DNA of 64,000 bases from Gammaproteobacteria bacterium (GTDB lineage Bacteria > Pseudomonadota > Gammaproteobacteria > Thiohalobacterales > Thiohalobacteraceae). Both the position numbers and the translations under genes were made by a program. The DNA lies in assembly GCA_018819175.1 (NCBI GenBank), contig JAHJQQ010000023.1:124001-188000 (forward strand), written 5' to 3'. Each line of letters opens with the position of its first letter. Positions within the stretch are counted from its first letter, which is position 1. The notes under the pieces are model-generated. The model searched no databases. It was not told the DNA's origin and saw nothing but the letters and a program-made list of their open reading frames with translations. Positions 40,371 through 50,237 of this stretch are shown piece by piece.

Positions 40371-40662
40371 GCATTGCCCTCAAAAGTGCCTGGCTGAAGA
40401 AGTCGCCGAATTACACAACACCCTGTCAAAGATGAAATCTTAGACTTGCTCCGCAGCTCGGATACCCGTTTGTAATAATGTTTTGAACCACAGCCAAGTA
40501 CAGGGCAGTTCACTATAAGATAGCGACAGACAAGCGCCAAGTGCCAGGATATTTCCTGGTCAACCAAAGACACTACTTACCGCCTGGGAGGAGGCATTAC
40601 AACTACTTGAATAAAATGAAAATAGATGCAGGCCTGCAATCGGCAGACCTGCATTAGCTGAC
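40371..40662. other. Intergenic region between prsT and prsK, no gene seen
   Basis: About 290 bases. A short palindrome near 40625-40656 (GCAGGCCTGCAATCGGCAG followed by ACCTGCATT) may be the terminator of prsT, with no clear T run. The rest probably holds the prsK promoter, which I cannot place. Confidence 0.4.
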
Positions 40663-43296
40663 TTAGAGATTATCCAGTGTTTGACGTGCTTCATCCTTCC
40701 CTGCGAAATCACCTAACTCCAGCGCCTTGGTCAATGCGGCCTTGGCCTTGGCCTTGTCACCGGCCTTGGCGTAGGCCATGCCCAGGTGATATTGGAAAAT
40801 TGCAGCTTTAGGCTCCGCATTCACGACGCCCTCGAGCACCTCTACAGCCTTGGCATATTCGCCAGTGCGGTAATGCACCCAACCTAATGTGTCACGCAAC
40901 GCCGGCTGTTGAACCGGTTCCAGCTTGGCGGCAAGCTCTTTGGCTCTGGCGAGACTCTTTTCATCGGTGCGATGATCGGATAGCAGCGAGGCAAGATTAT
41001 TCACCGCGATAGCATTGTCAGGTTGCTTGGCGAGTACTTTTTCGTAAATTTCAATAGCAGCATCGGTATTTTCCTGCCGTTCATATACGGCAGCCAATCC
41101 CATTTGTAGATTGATGTCATCCACGAGAACACTCAATCCCTGTTCGAACGCTGCAATGGCACCTGCTTTGTCGCCCTGCAGCTCGCGCGCGGCAGCAAAC
41201 TGAGAATATACGGTTGTGCTGCTGGGGTTAATCTGAATTTGTTTAGCGAAAGCCGCCTCGGCTGCCTTGTAGTCCTTACGCGCCATCTGCACCATGCCCA
41301 GTAGAACATTGGCCGACTTATGCTCAGGCTCCTCCCGTAGCACAGCCTCGACCCGCGCTAGCGCCGGATCAATCTGGCCGGTCGCCAACTGAGTATTGAT
41401 CATTTCGGTGAGCATAGCTGCCTTGCCGGAGCCTCCAGCTAAAGCATAGGCTTGCTCATACTCCTTAAGTGCGCCGGCGGCATCGCCCTTGGCTCGCAGG
41501 AAACGGCCCATGCGAAAAAATCCCTCTGGACTTTCCGGCGCAATAATCTTTAATTGGTTGATTGCTGCTTCGAGACCATCTGCGTCATTGGTCGATGCGA
41601 GAATCTCAGTTTTAAACAACAACGCCCCAAGGTTTTTCTCATCGCGCGCCAGAACCTCATCAATTTCGGCCATGGCTGCCGTTGAATCGCCTTCAGCCAT
41701 ATACACACGCGCCAGTCGCAGCGATACCTCGGCATTATCAGGCTCCGCCTCTTTGAGCTTGGCGAGTTCGACCTTGACCGCCACCAGATCGCCCTTGGCG
41801 GCCAGCACTTCGGACTTTGCAGCGATGGCATTAACGTTGGCCGGGTCTTTGTCCAGAACTGCATCTACCTGCTCAAGAGCACGCACCAGCTCCTTCTCGG
41901 CGATCAGATAGCGTGCGAATCTGATGCGCGCATCGGCATTTTGGGGCGCAATTTCCACTGCACGGCGAAGATTATCGCCTGCCAATTCGGTATCGCCCTT
42001 GCGCAGTTGCGCATCGGCCAATAAGTGCAACGCTAGCACCGAATCAGGTTGATCTTTGAGCACAGATCGGAATGACGCCACCGCAGTGTCGAAATCGGAC
42101 TGCTGCATTGCCATACGTCCCTTCAGCAGCAATGCTTCATTATCTTTTGGATTCTTGGTTAGAACTTCGTCGTTGTATTTGCGCGCCACATCCATATCAC
42201 CTGCCGCCGCCGCGCGGGCGGCAAGGCGGTTGCGTGCCGTCAGCCCTGCAGGCTCTTCGCCGAAACGCACGACCATGTCCTCATATACCTTCTTGGCTTC
42301 GTCGGGCTTATTATCCCTCTCAAACAATAAAGCAAGACCCAACCGCAAATCGGAAAGTTCTGGCTTCTCTGAGATAGATTGCTGTAAGTACTCGATCGCT
42401 GCAGCTGCGCCCTTCTTGGTCATCAACAGCTCGGAAAGAAAGAGGTAACGCTTAGCATCTTCCGGATCTTCGCTCACTGCCTCTCGCATCACAGCCACAG
42501 CCTTGTCGGCTTGTTCGGTCTGTACCAGGAACTGCGCTAACTGGATACGGTATTTGAGTTCATCAGGACGCGCAGCGATGATCTCGAGCAACACTTTCTC
42601 GGCTGCGTCATTCTTCTTTTCGCGCGCATATAGCTGAGCGAGTTGCAACTTGAGGGGGACGCGATCTTCAGCCGTACCCGCCGCCGCCACTAACACCTTT
42701 TCAGCATCTGCGGTGCGGTCCGCCAGCTCATACATCGAGGCCAGTAGCCCTGCCGCGGGACCATAACTGGGATCGTCCTTCACTACTGCCTCGGCTAGCG
42801 CCAGCGCCTCATCTTTTTCGCCCTCACGCAGCAACATCGAAGCACTCAAAGTACGCCCCCCAGCATGCTTGGCATCACGCTTCAATACCTCATCAATCTC
42901 TGTTTGCGCCTGCCCTAGCGCCTTAGCCTCACCGTCTCGCTCATCCTGTGATTTATAAGCATTTGCCTGCAGCATGTAGAACTGCGCCAAGCGAGAACGT
43001 GCATCGATCAATTCCGGATCAAGCTCCACCGCCTTGGAATAGTTACCGAAGGCCTTAGCCCATTCCTGCTTTCTTTCTTCGACCTGCCCCATGAGGTAAT
43101 AGGCTTCGGCGGATTTCGGATCGATCTGCAGCACGTTCTTGATCTCGACCCCTGCCTTATCCCAGTTCTCCTCCGCGATGAATGCCTTACCGCGCTCAAG
43201 ATATTTGGCTTTACGTTCCTCTTTACCACCGCAGCCAACAAGCATAATCGCTGTCAACGCGACGACTAGAAGTTTCTTTTGAGTTCCGAGCGCCAT
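40663..43296 (-). CDS. PrsT-like TPR-repeat lipoprotein of exosortase/EPS systems
   Basis: 877-residue lipoprotein made almost wholly of tetratricopeptide repeats. A signal peptide with lipobox LVGC (TAIMLVGCGGKEERK) is followed by ~20 TPR units such as SAEAYYLMGQVEERKQEWAK and PDNAIAVNNLASLLSDH. Length and context fit PrsT, the TPR lipoprotein of PEP-CTERM/exosortase loci, though the sequence could also be a related EPS TPR protein. The ATG at 43296 follows GGAGG at seven bases. It comes ~35 bases after fcl on the same strand, so it is probably in one operon with gmd and fcl. Confidence 0.85.
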   Translation of the reverse strand: MALGTQKKLLVVALTAIMLVGCGGKEERKAKYLERGKAFIAEENWDKAGVEIKNVLQIDPKSAEAYYLMGQVEERKQEWAKAFGNYSKAVELDPELIDARSRLAQFYMLQANAYKSQDERDGEAKALGQAQTEIDEVLKRDAKHAGGRTLSASMLLREGEKDEALALAEAVVKDDPSYGPAAGLLASMYELADRTADAEKVLVAAAGTAEDRVPLKLQLAQLYAREKKNDAAEKVLLEIIAARPDELKYRIQLAQFLVQTEQADKAVAVMREAVSEDPEDAKRYLFLSELLMTKKGAAAAIEYLQQSISEKPELSDLRLGLALLFERDNKPDEAKKVYEDMVVRFGEEPAGLTARNRLAARAAAAGDMDVARKYNDEVLTKNPKDNEALLLKGRMAMQQSDFDTAVASFRSVLKDQPDSVLALHLLADAQLRKGDTELAGDNLRRAVEIAPQNADARIRFARYLIAEKELVRALEQVDAVLDKDPANVNAIAAKSEVLAAKGDLVAVKVELAKLKEAEPDNAEVSLRLARVYMAEGDSTAAMAEIDEVLARDEKNLGALLFKTEILASTNDADGLEAAINQLKIIAPESPEGFFRMGRFLRAKGDAAGALKEYEQAYALAGGSGKAAMLTEMINTQLATGQIDPALARVEAVLREEPEHKSANVLLGMVQMARKDYKAAEAAFAKQIQINPSSTTVYSQFAAARELQGDKAGAIAAFEQGLSVLVDDINLQMGLAAVYERQENTDAAIEIYEKVLAKQPDNAIAVNNLASLLSDHRTDEKSLARAKELAAKLEPVQQPALRDTLGWVHYRTGEYAKAVEVLEGVVNAEPKAAIFQYHLGMAYAKAGDKAKAKAALTKALELGDFAGKDEARQTLDNL

Positions 43297-43332
43297 GTTC
43301 AATCCTCCACGGATTTCGTTTCGTTATGATGT

Positions 43333-44295
43333 CTATGCTAAACCACGCACTTGGTCAGGCGCGGCGTTCACGTTATCCAAGAACCACTGATAGGCATTGG
43401 CGATACCTTGCTCCAAGCCAATTTCTGGCCGCCATCCCAAAGCACTGATACGACCGATATCGACCAGTTTGCGCGGCGTGCCATCAGGCTTGGTTGTATC
43501 GAAGACAGTCTCGCCCGTATAACCCACGGCCTTCTTAACCAGGCTTGCCAGATCGCCGATTGTAATATCCGAGCCCATGCCTACATTGACGATATCCGCG
43601 CCATCATAATTCTCCATCAAGAACACACAGGCGCGCGCGCAATCATCAACATGCAGAAATTCGCGCAACGGCTTACCCGTCCCCCAGACAATCACGGAAG
43701 GCGCGTTCGCCATTTTCGCTTCATGAAATTTGCGAATCAATGCCGGCATGACATGGGACTTTTCCAGATCAAAATTGTCGCCGGGCCCATACAAATTGGT
43801 TGGCATCGCCGAGATGAAACGTGCGCCATATTGACGCTGGTAGGCCTGGCACATCTTGATGCCGGCGATCTTCGCAACGGCATACCACTCATTCGTCGGC
43901 TCCAGTGGACCTGAAAGGAGATACTCCTCCTTCAATGGTTGCGGTGCCAGTTTCGGATAGATACAGGTGCTACCGAGAAACAGCAGCTTCTGCACACCAT
44001 TGCGGTAGGCGGCATCAATAACATTCGCCTCCATCATAAGATTCTCGTAGATGAATTCGGCGGGATAGGAATCGTTGGCCAGAATACCACCGACTTTAGC
44101 CGCAGCCAGAAACACATAATCTGGGCGCTGCTCGGCAAAGAATGCCCGTACGGCCCCTTGCTCGCGCAGATCCAGTTCTCGGCTAGTGGCAACAACCAAA
44201 TTATTGAAGCCATGCGCCTTCAAATAGCGCACGATCGCAGCACCCACCAATCCACGATGGCCCGCGACGTATATCTTAGCGTTTTGATTCATCAT
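43333..44295 (-). CDS. fcl: GDP-L-fucose synthase
   Basis: Fcl (WcaG) converts GDP-4-keto-6-deoxymannose to GDP-L-fucose by epimerisation and reduction. It is an extended SDR of 320 residues with [18 protein letters not shown] at the start, [15 protein letters not shown] with the catalytic serine/cysteine area, the [15 protein letters not shown] tyrosine-lysine pair, and [12 protein letters not shown]. The start is [12 protein letters not shown]; longer forms begin in repeat sequence. With gmd just upstream it forms the complete GDP-mannose to GDP-fucose route. Confidence 0.95.
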   Translation of the reverse strand: MMNQNAKIYVAGHRGLVGAAIVRYLKAHGFNNLVVATSRELDLREQGAVRAFFAEQRPDYVFLAAAKVGGILANDSYPAEFIYENLMMEANVIDAAYRNGVQKLLFLGSTCIYPKLAPQPLKEEYLLSGPLEPTNEWYAVAKIAGIKMCQAYQRQYGARFISAMPTNLYGPGDNFDLEKSHVMPALIRKFHEAKMANAPSVIVWGTGKPLREFLHVDDCARACVFLMENYDGADIVNVGMGSDITIGDLASLVKKAVGYTGETVFDTTKPDGTPRKLVDIGRISALGWRPEIGLEQGIANAYQWFLDNVNAAPDQVRGLA

Positions 44296-44298
44296 ATT

Positions 44299-44622
44299 TT
44301 TTTCTTTAGCCACGGAAACCACGGAAAAACACGGAAAAATATTACAGTTAACACGAATGGTACTGAGTTAAGCGGATTGCTAGCAACGTAGGGTGGGTTA
44401 GGCGCGTCGTTTCGCCGTAACCCACCAAACGTGCTGTCAGGCACACCTTAAACAAAGGCCTTGGGTTGCTTCACAACGCCTGTCGGGTTACGCAAAAAAC
44501 GCTAACCCAACCTACAGTGGGCTTAACTTAAGTACTATTCAGCTTTGAAAAATTCGACAGAGGCTCCTCAACGACAATCAATTTTTCCGTGTAATTCCGT
44601 GTGTTTCCGTGGCCCAAAAAAC
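44299..44622. repeat. Nested repeat between gmd and fcl
   Basis: The outer arms are CACGGAAA words (GCCACGGAAACCACGGAAAA near 44309 and the inverse near 44583-44612). A second pair lies inside: GGTACTGAGTTAAGC near 44359 and the inverse GCTTAACTTAAGTACTA near 44521. The core (44388-44516) is a GTAGGGTGGGTTAGG...CTAACCCAACCTAC element. There are thus three layers, and no gene in the ~330 bases. Confidence 0.78.
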
Positions 44623-44624
44623 CC

Positions 44625-45716
44625 TCACTCTTTATAGTCGAACGTCTTGAAACCTTCGCGCCGGCACATCTCATCCTTCTCCGAGAGCATCAGATCCTCG
44701 CGCACCATCTCTGCAACCATCTGATCGAGCGTGATCTCGGCGGTCCAGCCGAGCTTCTCGCGCGCTTTAGTTGGATCACCCAGCAGGGTTTCCACCTCGG
44801 TCGGCCGGAAATAGCGCGGATCGACCTCGACCAGCACCTTGCCGCTCTTGGCGTCACTACCCTTCTCATTGAGACCTTCGCCTTCCCAGCGTATCTGCAT
44901 ACCGACCTCGGCGAACGCAGCATCCACGAAATGGCGCACGGAGTACTGCTTGCCGGTCGCGATGACAAAATCCTCCGGCTGATCCTGCTGCAGGATCAGC
45001 CATTGCGCGCGCACGTAATCACGCGCATGACCCCAGTCACGCAGGGAATTGAGATTGCCGAGGTACAGATTCTCCTGCAGACCCAGCTTGATGCGCGCCA
45101 CGGCTCGGGTTATCTTGCGCGTAACGAAGGTTTCGCCGCGGATTGGTGACTCATGATTAAACAGGATACCGTTGCAGGCGTAGATACCATAAGCCTCGCG
45201 GTAATTCACGCAGATCCAATACGAATACACCTTGGCCGCGGCATAAGGACTGCGCGGATAAAACGGTGTGGTCTCGCGCTGAGGTATCTCTTGAACCTTA
45301 CCGAACATTTCCGATGTCGAGGCCTGATAGAAGCGCGTTTTCTTCTCCAACCCTAGAATTCGGATCGCTTCAAGAATACGCAGCGTACCCAACGCATCCG
45401 CGTTCGCCGTGTATTCCGGCGTCTCGAATGACACCGCCACATGGCTCTGTGCCGCCAGGTTATAAATCTCATCCGGCTGTACCTGCTGGATGATACGGAT
45501 CAGATTGGTCGCATCGGTCAGATCACCGTAATGCAGTATAAATCGTCGCCCTTTCTCGTGCGGATCACTATAGAGATGATCGATCCGATCGGTATTGAAA
45601 GATGACGCACGGCGTTTGATGCCATGAACGACGTAACCTTTTTCGAGCAACAGCTCGGCGAGATAGGCACCGTCTTGGCCGGTGACACCGGTGATCAGGG
45701 CAACTTTTTCAGTCAT
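44625..45716 (-). CDS. gmd: GDP-mannose 4,6-dehydratase
   Basis: Gmd makes GDP-4-keto-6-deoxymannose from GDP-mannose, the first step to GDP-fucose and related 6-deoxy sugars. 363 residues, standard for the family. It has [19 protein letters not shown] (NADP site), [14 protein letters not shown], the [19 protein letters not shown] catalytic tyrosine-lysine region and [16 protein letters not shown]. It lies upstream of fcl on the same strand, separated by a nested repeat. Confidence 0.97.
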   Translation of the reverse strand: MTEKVALITGVTGQDGAYLAELLLEKGYVVHGIKRRASSFNTDRIDHLYSDPHEKGRRFILHYGDLTDATNLIRIIQQVQPDEIYNLAAQSHVAVSFETPEYTANADALGTLRILEAIRILGLEKKTRFYQASTSEMFGKVQEIPQRETTPFYPRSPYAAAKVYSYWICVNYREAYGIYACNGILFNHESPIRGETFVTRKITRAVARIKLGLQENLYLGNLNSLRDWGHARDYVRAQWLILQQDQPEDFVIATGKQYSVRHFVDAAFAEVGMQIRWEGEGLNEKGSDAKSGKVLVEVDPRYFRPTEVETLLGDPTKAREKLGWTAEITLDQMVAEMVREDLMLSEKDEMCRREGFKTFDYKE

Positions 45717-45763
45717 CGAAACTCACTCCATCCAATATTGTTATGGGAATTCTGATCAATCCG

Positions 45764-45921
45764 CCACCCTCTCCCCAACCCTCTCCCGCCCCGGCGGGAG
45801 AGGGGGCGATCTCATCTCCCCGCTTGAGAGCTTAGCCACCCCTCCCCAATCCTCTCCCGCCCGTCGGGAGAGGGGGTTATCCCCTCGCCCCGCTTGCGGG
45901 GAGAGGGTTAGGGAGAGGGGA
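45764..45921. repeat. CCCTCTCCC-type palindromic repeats
   Basis: Several CCCTCTCCC / GGGAGAGGG units in both orientations in the ~430-base gap before gmd. Two hairpins have the form CCCTCTCCCGCC...GGCGGGAGAGGG; the third has CCCCTCGCCCCGC-TT-GCGGGGAGAGGG. No gene is visible. Confidence 0.8.
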
Positions 45922-45956
45922 GTTTGTGTCGTCCCGATTAGTAATGATCAATAAAC

Positions 45957-46113
45957 ATATAAACCGCATTTGCCACGGAATCACACGTAAAAAATAGCAA
46001 GATCAACAGCTTAAATCCGGCGCCGTCATCGCCCGCAAGGCGGTGAATAGTCGCTCCAGGAATGCACTGTGTATCTGTGTCTTCCGTGTGTTTCCGTGGC
46101 TGAAATGACTTTT
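45957..46113. repeat. A-type ~150-bp repeat, copy 5
   Basis: Same orientation as copy 1: AAACCGCATTTGCCACGGAA, then GGTGAATAGTCGCTCCAGG and TTTCCGTGGCTGAAATGA. It lies next to the end of the WecA-like gene. Confidence 0.88.
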
Positions 46114-46147
46114 CTAGGACAAATAATCAGGGTTCCCCTATTCATCA

Positions 46148-47776
46148 TCAGCCCTGCAACCCACGCAGCGCGAGTATACCCAATGCCACCAACGAGGCTA
46201 ATGGCAGCGGACTCCAGCGGCTTTTCATGGTTTTCAGGATAAGTTCCGCACCATAGAACAGCATCACCAGTTTCACAATCACCGGAACCAGATGGTAGGT
46301 CTCGCGGACATCCTCCGGGATCACCCCGATCGACAGCATCGCAAGAATCACCAGGAAATCCATAGGCGTGATCTTGAACGTAGTGTTGAGCCGATAGCGC
46401 ACGACCATCACCACGGCGACCGCCAGCAATCCGAAAAAGGCAAACTCAATAGTCCTGAACAGATCATCGGGCACTGACGGCGACCCCATCTCGAACAGAT
46501 AGGTCACAAACGCGATGCTTACAAAAATCAGCAACCGCAACAACAGGAACCAAGCCTTGAAACCCATAATGAGACGAACCGCGAGCATTACAAATGCTAT
46601 CGCTGCTAGCACACCAAAATCCTTGGGTATATCCGACGCACCGAGCGCCCCGCCCAGAAGAAAAACCGGAAGCGCCAGCACCAGGAATACCAAAGGACCT
46701 TCCTGAAAAATCACATGCTGCCGTATCACTCGTAACACCCGATCAAAACGGTAACCGGATGCCGGCTGCACTGACTCCAGTCGGACGTAGTGCGCCGCCC
46801 GAATAAAGAGCGCTACTGCACCGCAGGCGGCCAGATAAATAACCGCAAGCACAAGATCCGACTCATATCTTAGAAACAACGCAGCCCCGACGAATAACCC
46901 CTGTAGGATATAAATCGATGCTACTGCCTCGTAGTGATGCAGGCCGCTGGCAAGCAACTTATGATGCAAATGATTGCGGTCTGCTGAGAACAGCGGTCTC
47001 CCAGCATGCTTCCTCTGTATCATTACGCTCAACGTATCCAGAATGGGCAGCCCTAGTATCAGTACCAGCAACATCGAGCTCATTGCCGGATTCACGTTCT
47101 GGGTAAGAATCACGACCATAAAACCCAGGGCGTATCCCAGAAACTGACTGCCCGTATCCCCCATGAACACGCTGGCCGGATGGGTGTTGTAGCGAAGAAA
47201 GCCACAGATAGCACCACTGACCGCCAGCGCGAGCAGAAGCAAAGCCTCGCCCTCCGCCAAGTAGGCCAGGAGGGCGATGACACCTATGCTCAAAAGCGCG
47301 ACACCCGATGCCAGCCCATCCAATCCATCCGCAAGGTTGATCGCATTGGTAATACCCACCAGGAACAGGACCGTCAGGGGCATAGCGATGAAATCCGGTA
47401 AGCCACCGGCCGGCCCAAACGGGATATTCCGGATGACCGCACCTCCCACGACCACTACAAGTAATGCCGCCGCAATTTGCCCGGCAAACTTCAGGCGATA
47501 GTCCAGATCAGTACGGTCATCCCAGACACCGAAAATCGTGATGATGAGGACACCGCCGAGGAAGGCAAGAATTTGGGAATCGAGATTCAGCCAGACCAAG
47601 ATGGGCGCGACAGTGCCGACTACCACCGCCAAACCGCCAATGCGGGGGATCGGCGTGACATGCACCTTGCGGGGATCGGGCGCATCAATAAACCCGAAGC
47701 GCTGCGCATGCTTCATGAGCAGCGGCATGAGCACCACCGACAGGAGCATAGCAACCAGGAATACCAGAAATAACAT
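46148..47776 (-). CDS. WecA/MraY-family undecaprenyl-phosphate sugar-1-phosphate transferase with extra C-terminal membrane domain
   Basis: Polytopic enzyme of 542 residues that probably starts a lipid-linked glycan by moving a sugar-1-phosphate (GlcNAc-1-P in WecA) to undecaprenyl phosphate. Family motifs: PIPRIGGLAVV, FGVWDDRTDLDYRLKF, TNAINLADGLDGLASG, SVFMGDTGSQFLGY and the histidine loop DRNHLHHKLL. WecA ends near residue 330-360; this protein has ~200 more residues with about six further helices (from VFLVLALPVFLLGGALG on). Forms with such a tail occur in exosortase/EPS loci. It follows the exosortase gene by four bases, so the two are co-transcribed. Confidence 0.88.
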   Translation of the reverse strand: MLFLVFLVAMLLSVVLMPLLMKHAQRFGFIDAPDPRKVHVTPIPRIGGLAVVVGTVAPILVWLNLDSQILAFLGGVLIITIFGVWDDRTDLDYRLKFAGQIAAALLVVVVGGAVIRNIPFGPAGGLPDFIAMPLTVLFLVGITNAINLADGLDGLASGVALLSIGVIALLAYLAEGEALLLLALAVSGAICGFLRYNTHPASVFMGDTGSQFLGYALGFMVVILTQNVNPAMSSMLLVLILGLPILDTLSVMIQRKHAGRPLFSADRNHLHHKLLASGLHHYEAVASIYILQGLFVGAALFLRYESDLVLAVIYLAACGAVALFIRAAHYVRLESVQPASGYRFDRVLRVIRQHVIFQEGPLVFLVLALPVFLLGGALGASDIPKDFGVLAAIAFVMLAVRLIMGFKAWFLLLRLLIFVSIAFVTYLFEMGSPSVPDDLFRTIEFAFFGLLAVAVVMVVRYRLNTTFKITPMDFLVILAMLSIGVIPEDVRETYHLVPVIVKLVMLFYGAELILKTMKSRWSPLPLASLVALGILALRGLQG

Positions 47777-47780
47777 GCGT

Positions 47781-49337
47781 CTAATCAGGAACGTACTGAG
47801 ACAAGGGTTCTGCTATCTCGTGCGCAAGCGCCCGCAGCCGGGCATCCCCCGCCTCGGCATTCTCTCCCGGTTGCAATACCGTGGTCAGACGCACTAGCGC
47901 GCCGTCGGTACGGTTGCGCGCAAGCGCATCCCACAACAGGTACCATTTCACGGCAAATTCGCTGGTAATGATCCGGTCACGTTGCTTAAACCAGTAATAG
48001 ACCAGCTGGCGATTTTCGCCCATGCGAATAATGAAACGGTTGACCTGTAAACCGTTATCAAGCGCGACCTGCGTGCTTGACTCTATCCGCCAGCCACCAC
48101 CGGGCAAACAGGAGCGCGGCGAATGCGCCGATGCCCCGGAGCGCTGCGACCCGTAGTAGGCGACATAGAAATTCACCGCTTTGCCATCCGCATTCCGATA
48201 GTCAGCCAGAATGTAATCATCCAGGTTGAGTGCATCCAACACGATGCTATCCAGTGTATCGTTACGCCCGCGCCATTCGCCGAAGCTTGCCGGAAAACTG
48301 ACAAACTCGAGGCGCTCGGGGATCTGCTCAGGGCGCCCGCCGATCACCACTGCGCCCGACGCGCCAACAGCCAGGAAAGCGATCATCACAAACGCATGGC
48401 GTGGCACAACACGCGTTACGATGGGCGCCCCTTCAGGTGTCGGTGCCGGAAGCTCCATACCAAATACTTCGCGGAACGGCTGTCGGTCCTTGCCAAATCG
48501 TGACAGCAGCCATATCTCGACCACTAGCAGTAATACGCAGGCCATGAACACGATCCAACCCTCGAAATCGTGCAGAAAACCCTCAGCCTGCTCGATCCCA
48601 TAATGCTCTACCAGCACGCCGATGACCCCAATCCGGAAACTGTTCATGAGAACCGTTATAGGCATACTGGAAAGAATCACCACGACACGCTTCCAAACTG
48701 CGGCCTGGTAAAAATAAGACGCGATAATAGATAATGCGATCAACGGAAATAGATAACGCAACCCACTGCAGGCCTCGACCACCTGCAGCTGATAGGTACC
48801 AAGATCGATAACATTGCCTTCAAGATGCACGCTAATGCCGAAAAGGCGGATGACTGCCACGCCGATCTGGGACGAAATGAGTTGGAGCTGAGAAGAGAGA
48901 TTGTTGAACACGAAGCTCGGCAACGGCACCATGAGAAACAGCAACAACAGAGGTACCACGACAACCTTGAAGGCAGTCCAGCCCATCACTGCATAGACCG
49001 CGCCGATCACCGCGATCACAAAACCGTACTGGGCCACTGTGTTTATGGCGCTCATCTGACCGACAACGATGGTCAGCACCCCAACTAGCAACAACCCTAC
49101 ACCCAGCCAGGAACCAGTGAACGGGATCGCTTCGAGCTTGTCTTTACGCTGCCAGATCAAGAACAGCGTAATGACCGGGATCATGTAACCGTAGCCATAT
49201 TCTTCGCTGTTATCCCAACGCTGCACCATCGCGGCAAGTGGATCAAAAGCCGAGAAGATGGCCAGCGCCAGGCCGATACCAATAAGCATCCAAAACAGGG
49301 GAGGCGTACGATACGCCGTAGTGGGGTTGGTAATCAT
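47781..49337 (-). CDS. Exosortase fused to an EpsI-type domain (XrtD-like)
   Basis: Two-part membrane protein, 518 residues from the ATG at 49337 (a GTG at 49412 would add 25). The first ~310 residues are an exosortase, the membrane protease/transpeptidase that sorts PEP-CTERM-like proteins. The catalytic cysteine is in VEACSGLRYLFPL (~186), arginine in LMNSFRIGVIG (~232) and histidine in FLHDFEGWIVFM (~257). The remaining part is an EpsI domain (DUF3485), with YGSQRSGASAHSPRSCLPGG. The fusion resembles exosortase D (XrtD, VPLPA-CTERM type); subtype is inferred from architecture only. No target protein with a C-terminal sorting signal is encoded in this window. Confidence 0.9.
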   Translation of the reverse strand: MITNPTTAYRTPPLFWMLIGIGLALAIFSAFDPLAAMVQRWDNSEEYGYGYMIPVITLFLIWQRKDKLEAIPFTGSWLGVGLLLVGVLTIVVGQMSAINTVAQYGFVIAVIGAVYAVMGWTAFKVVVVPLLLLFLMVPLPSFVFNNLSSQLQLISSQIGVAVIRLFGISVHLEGNVIDLGTYQLQVVEACSGLRYLFPLIALSIIASYFYQAAVWKRVVVILSSMPITVLMNSFRIGVIGVLVEHYGIEQAEGFLHDFEGWIVFMACVLLLVVEIWLLSRFGKDRQPFREVFGMELPAPTPEGAPIVTRVVPRHAFVMIAFLAVGASGAVVIGGRPEQIPERLEFVSFPASFGEWRGRNDTLDSIVLDALNLDDYILADYRNADGKAVNFYVAYYGSQRSGASAHSPRSCLPGGGWRIESSTQVALDNGLQVNRFIIRMGENRQLVYYWFKQRDRIITSEFAVKWYLLWDALARNRTDGALVRLTTVLQPGENAEAGDARLRALAHEIAEPLSQYVPD

Positions 49338-49484
49338 AGCTTCCGTCAATGAAAGTTTTTTGAAAGAGTAGCTTAGCTCTGTTGCCTTAACATCTTTATT
49401 ATGCTGGTTCACTAGAAGTCTGCGTACTATCTAGGATTTCAAAATTGGCAGAATCCGCATTCGAACCTAACGAGTAAAACTAAC

Positions 49485-49820
49485 TATAGTTATTGTGCGG
49501 ATTCACACCCTGATAGTGGAACTGGGATGTTGAGACCGCAAAATACCCTATGCGGCGCTATCAAGCCAAGAGCTTTTTTGGGACGTAAGTTGGTTTTATT
49601 GACCGCATTCTGACATAACTTTCTGCGTGGTGCCGGATGTTCGTATGAATGGGAAAATATGCTGGTACATTAGGATGTTGCTGAAGCCATTCAGTTCACG
49701 CCTCCAGTGGCAATTAGCTGCCCTAAGCAGATCTCCCGCCAATGCCGTAGTAATGCGTGCAAAGCTCACTGAAAATGACACCATCTCAAAGTTTAAGTGG
49801 CGCGCGTATATCACCGTTCT
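49485..49820 (-). pseudogene. Decayed IS30-family transposase fragment
   Basis: Read on the minus strand, about 49610-49820 encodes NCHWRRELNGFSNILMYQHI followed by FPF, comparable to the WERGLNENTNGLLRQYFPK block of IS30 transposases. After a frameshift near 49610 a second frame gives NKTNLRPKKALGLIAPHRVF followed by CGLN, comparable to the C-terminal NNRPRKTLGFKTPHEVF block. The DDE glutamate region is degenerate, the start is missing and the frame is broken, so it is a relic. It marks the border between the minus-strand and plus-strand halves of the EPS region. Confidence 0.55.
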
Positions 49821-49849
49821 GAACGGTAACCAAGAACTTTGGCTGCACT

Positions 49850-50237
49850 AGCTACCGCCTTTAGTTAGGCCGCAAGACCAAAGCTTGGCCGTCACCTTTG
49901 CTTGTAAACCTTGGCAACTCCAGGAGCCCGAGTATGAACTGCACTAGTAAACTTCTATTTGGGTTTGTCGACCTGGCAATCCCACCCGAAGGACGCACAG
50001 AACTTAATCATCGTTATTAAATACACTAGCGGCCACCCACTTACATATCTCTATTCATTGTGCCAATATCCGGCAATTAGAAATTGACAGCATTGATTAA
50101 TCTAGAGTGCTTGTTCGACTCAGACTTGTATAAATGCCCTAGTGGCACAACTCGCTTCTAACCCAGCATGCGCGAACAATGCAGACCTCTCTCATATTGG
50201 AATTATATTGACTCAAAACTGTAACGGAATGTAAATA
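49850..50237. other. AT-rich intergenic stretch, no gene seen
   Basis: About 390 bases before the first gene of the plus-strand EPS cluster. It probably contains that cluster's promoter and leader, but I see no clear -35/-10 pair, no sigma-54 site and no repeat family known from the rest of the window. Confidence 0.4.

Noticed and set aside
40371..40662. Sigma-54 promoter for prsK
   Set aside because: TGGCAC occurs on the minus strand, but the required GC at the proper distance is missing; other sites tried near 49.4-50.2 kb fail likewise.
49596..49851. Small intact genes in the 49.6 kb gap
   Set aside because: The plus-strand frame has no family likeness, and the minus-strand frame reads better as part of a broken IS30 transposase.
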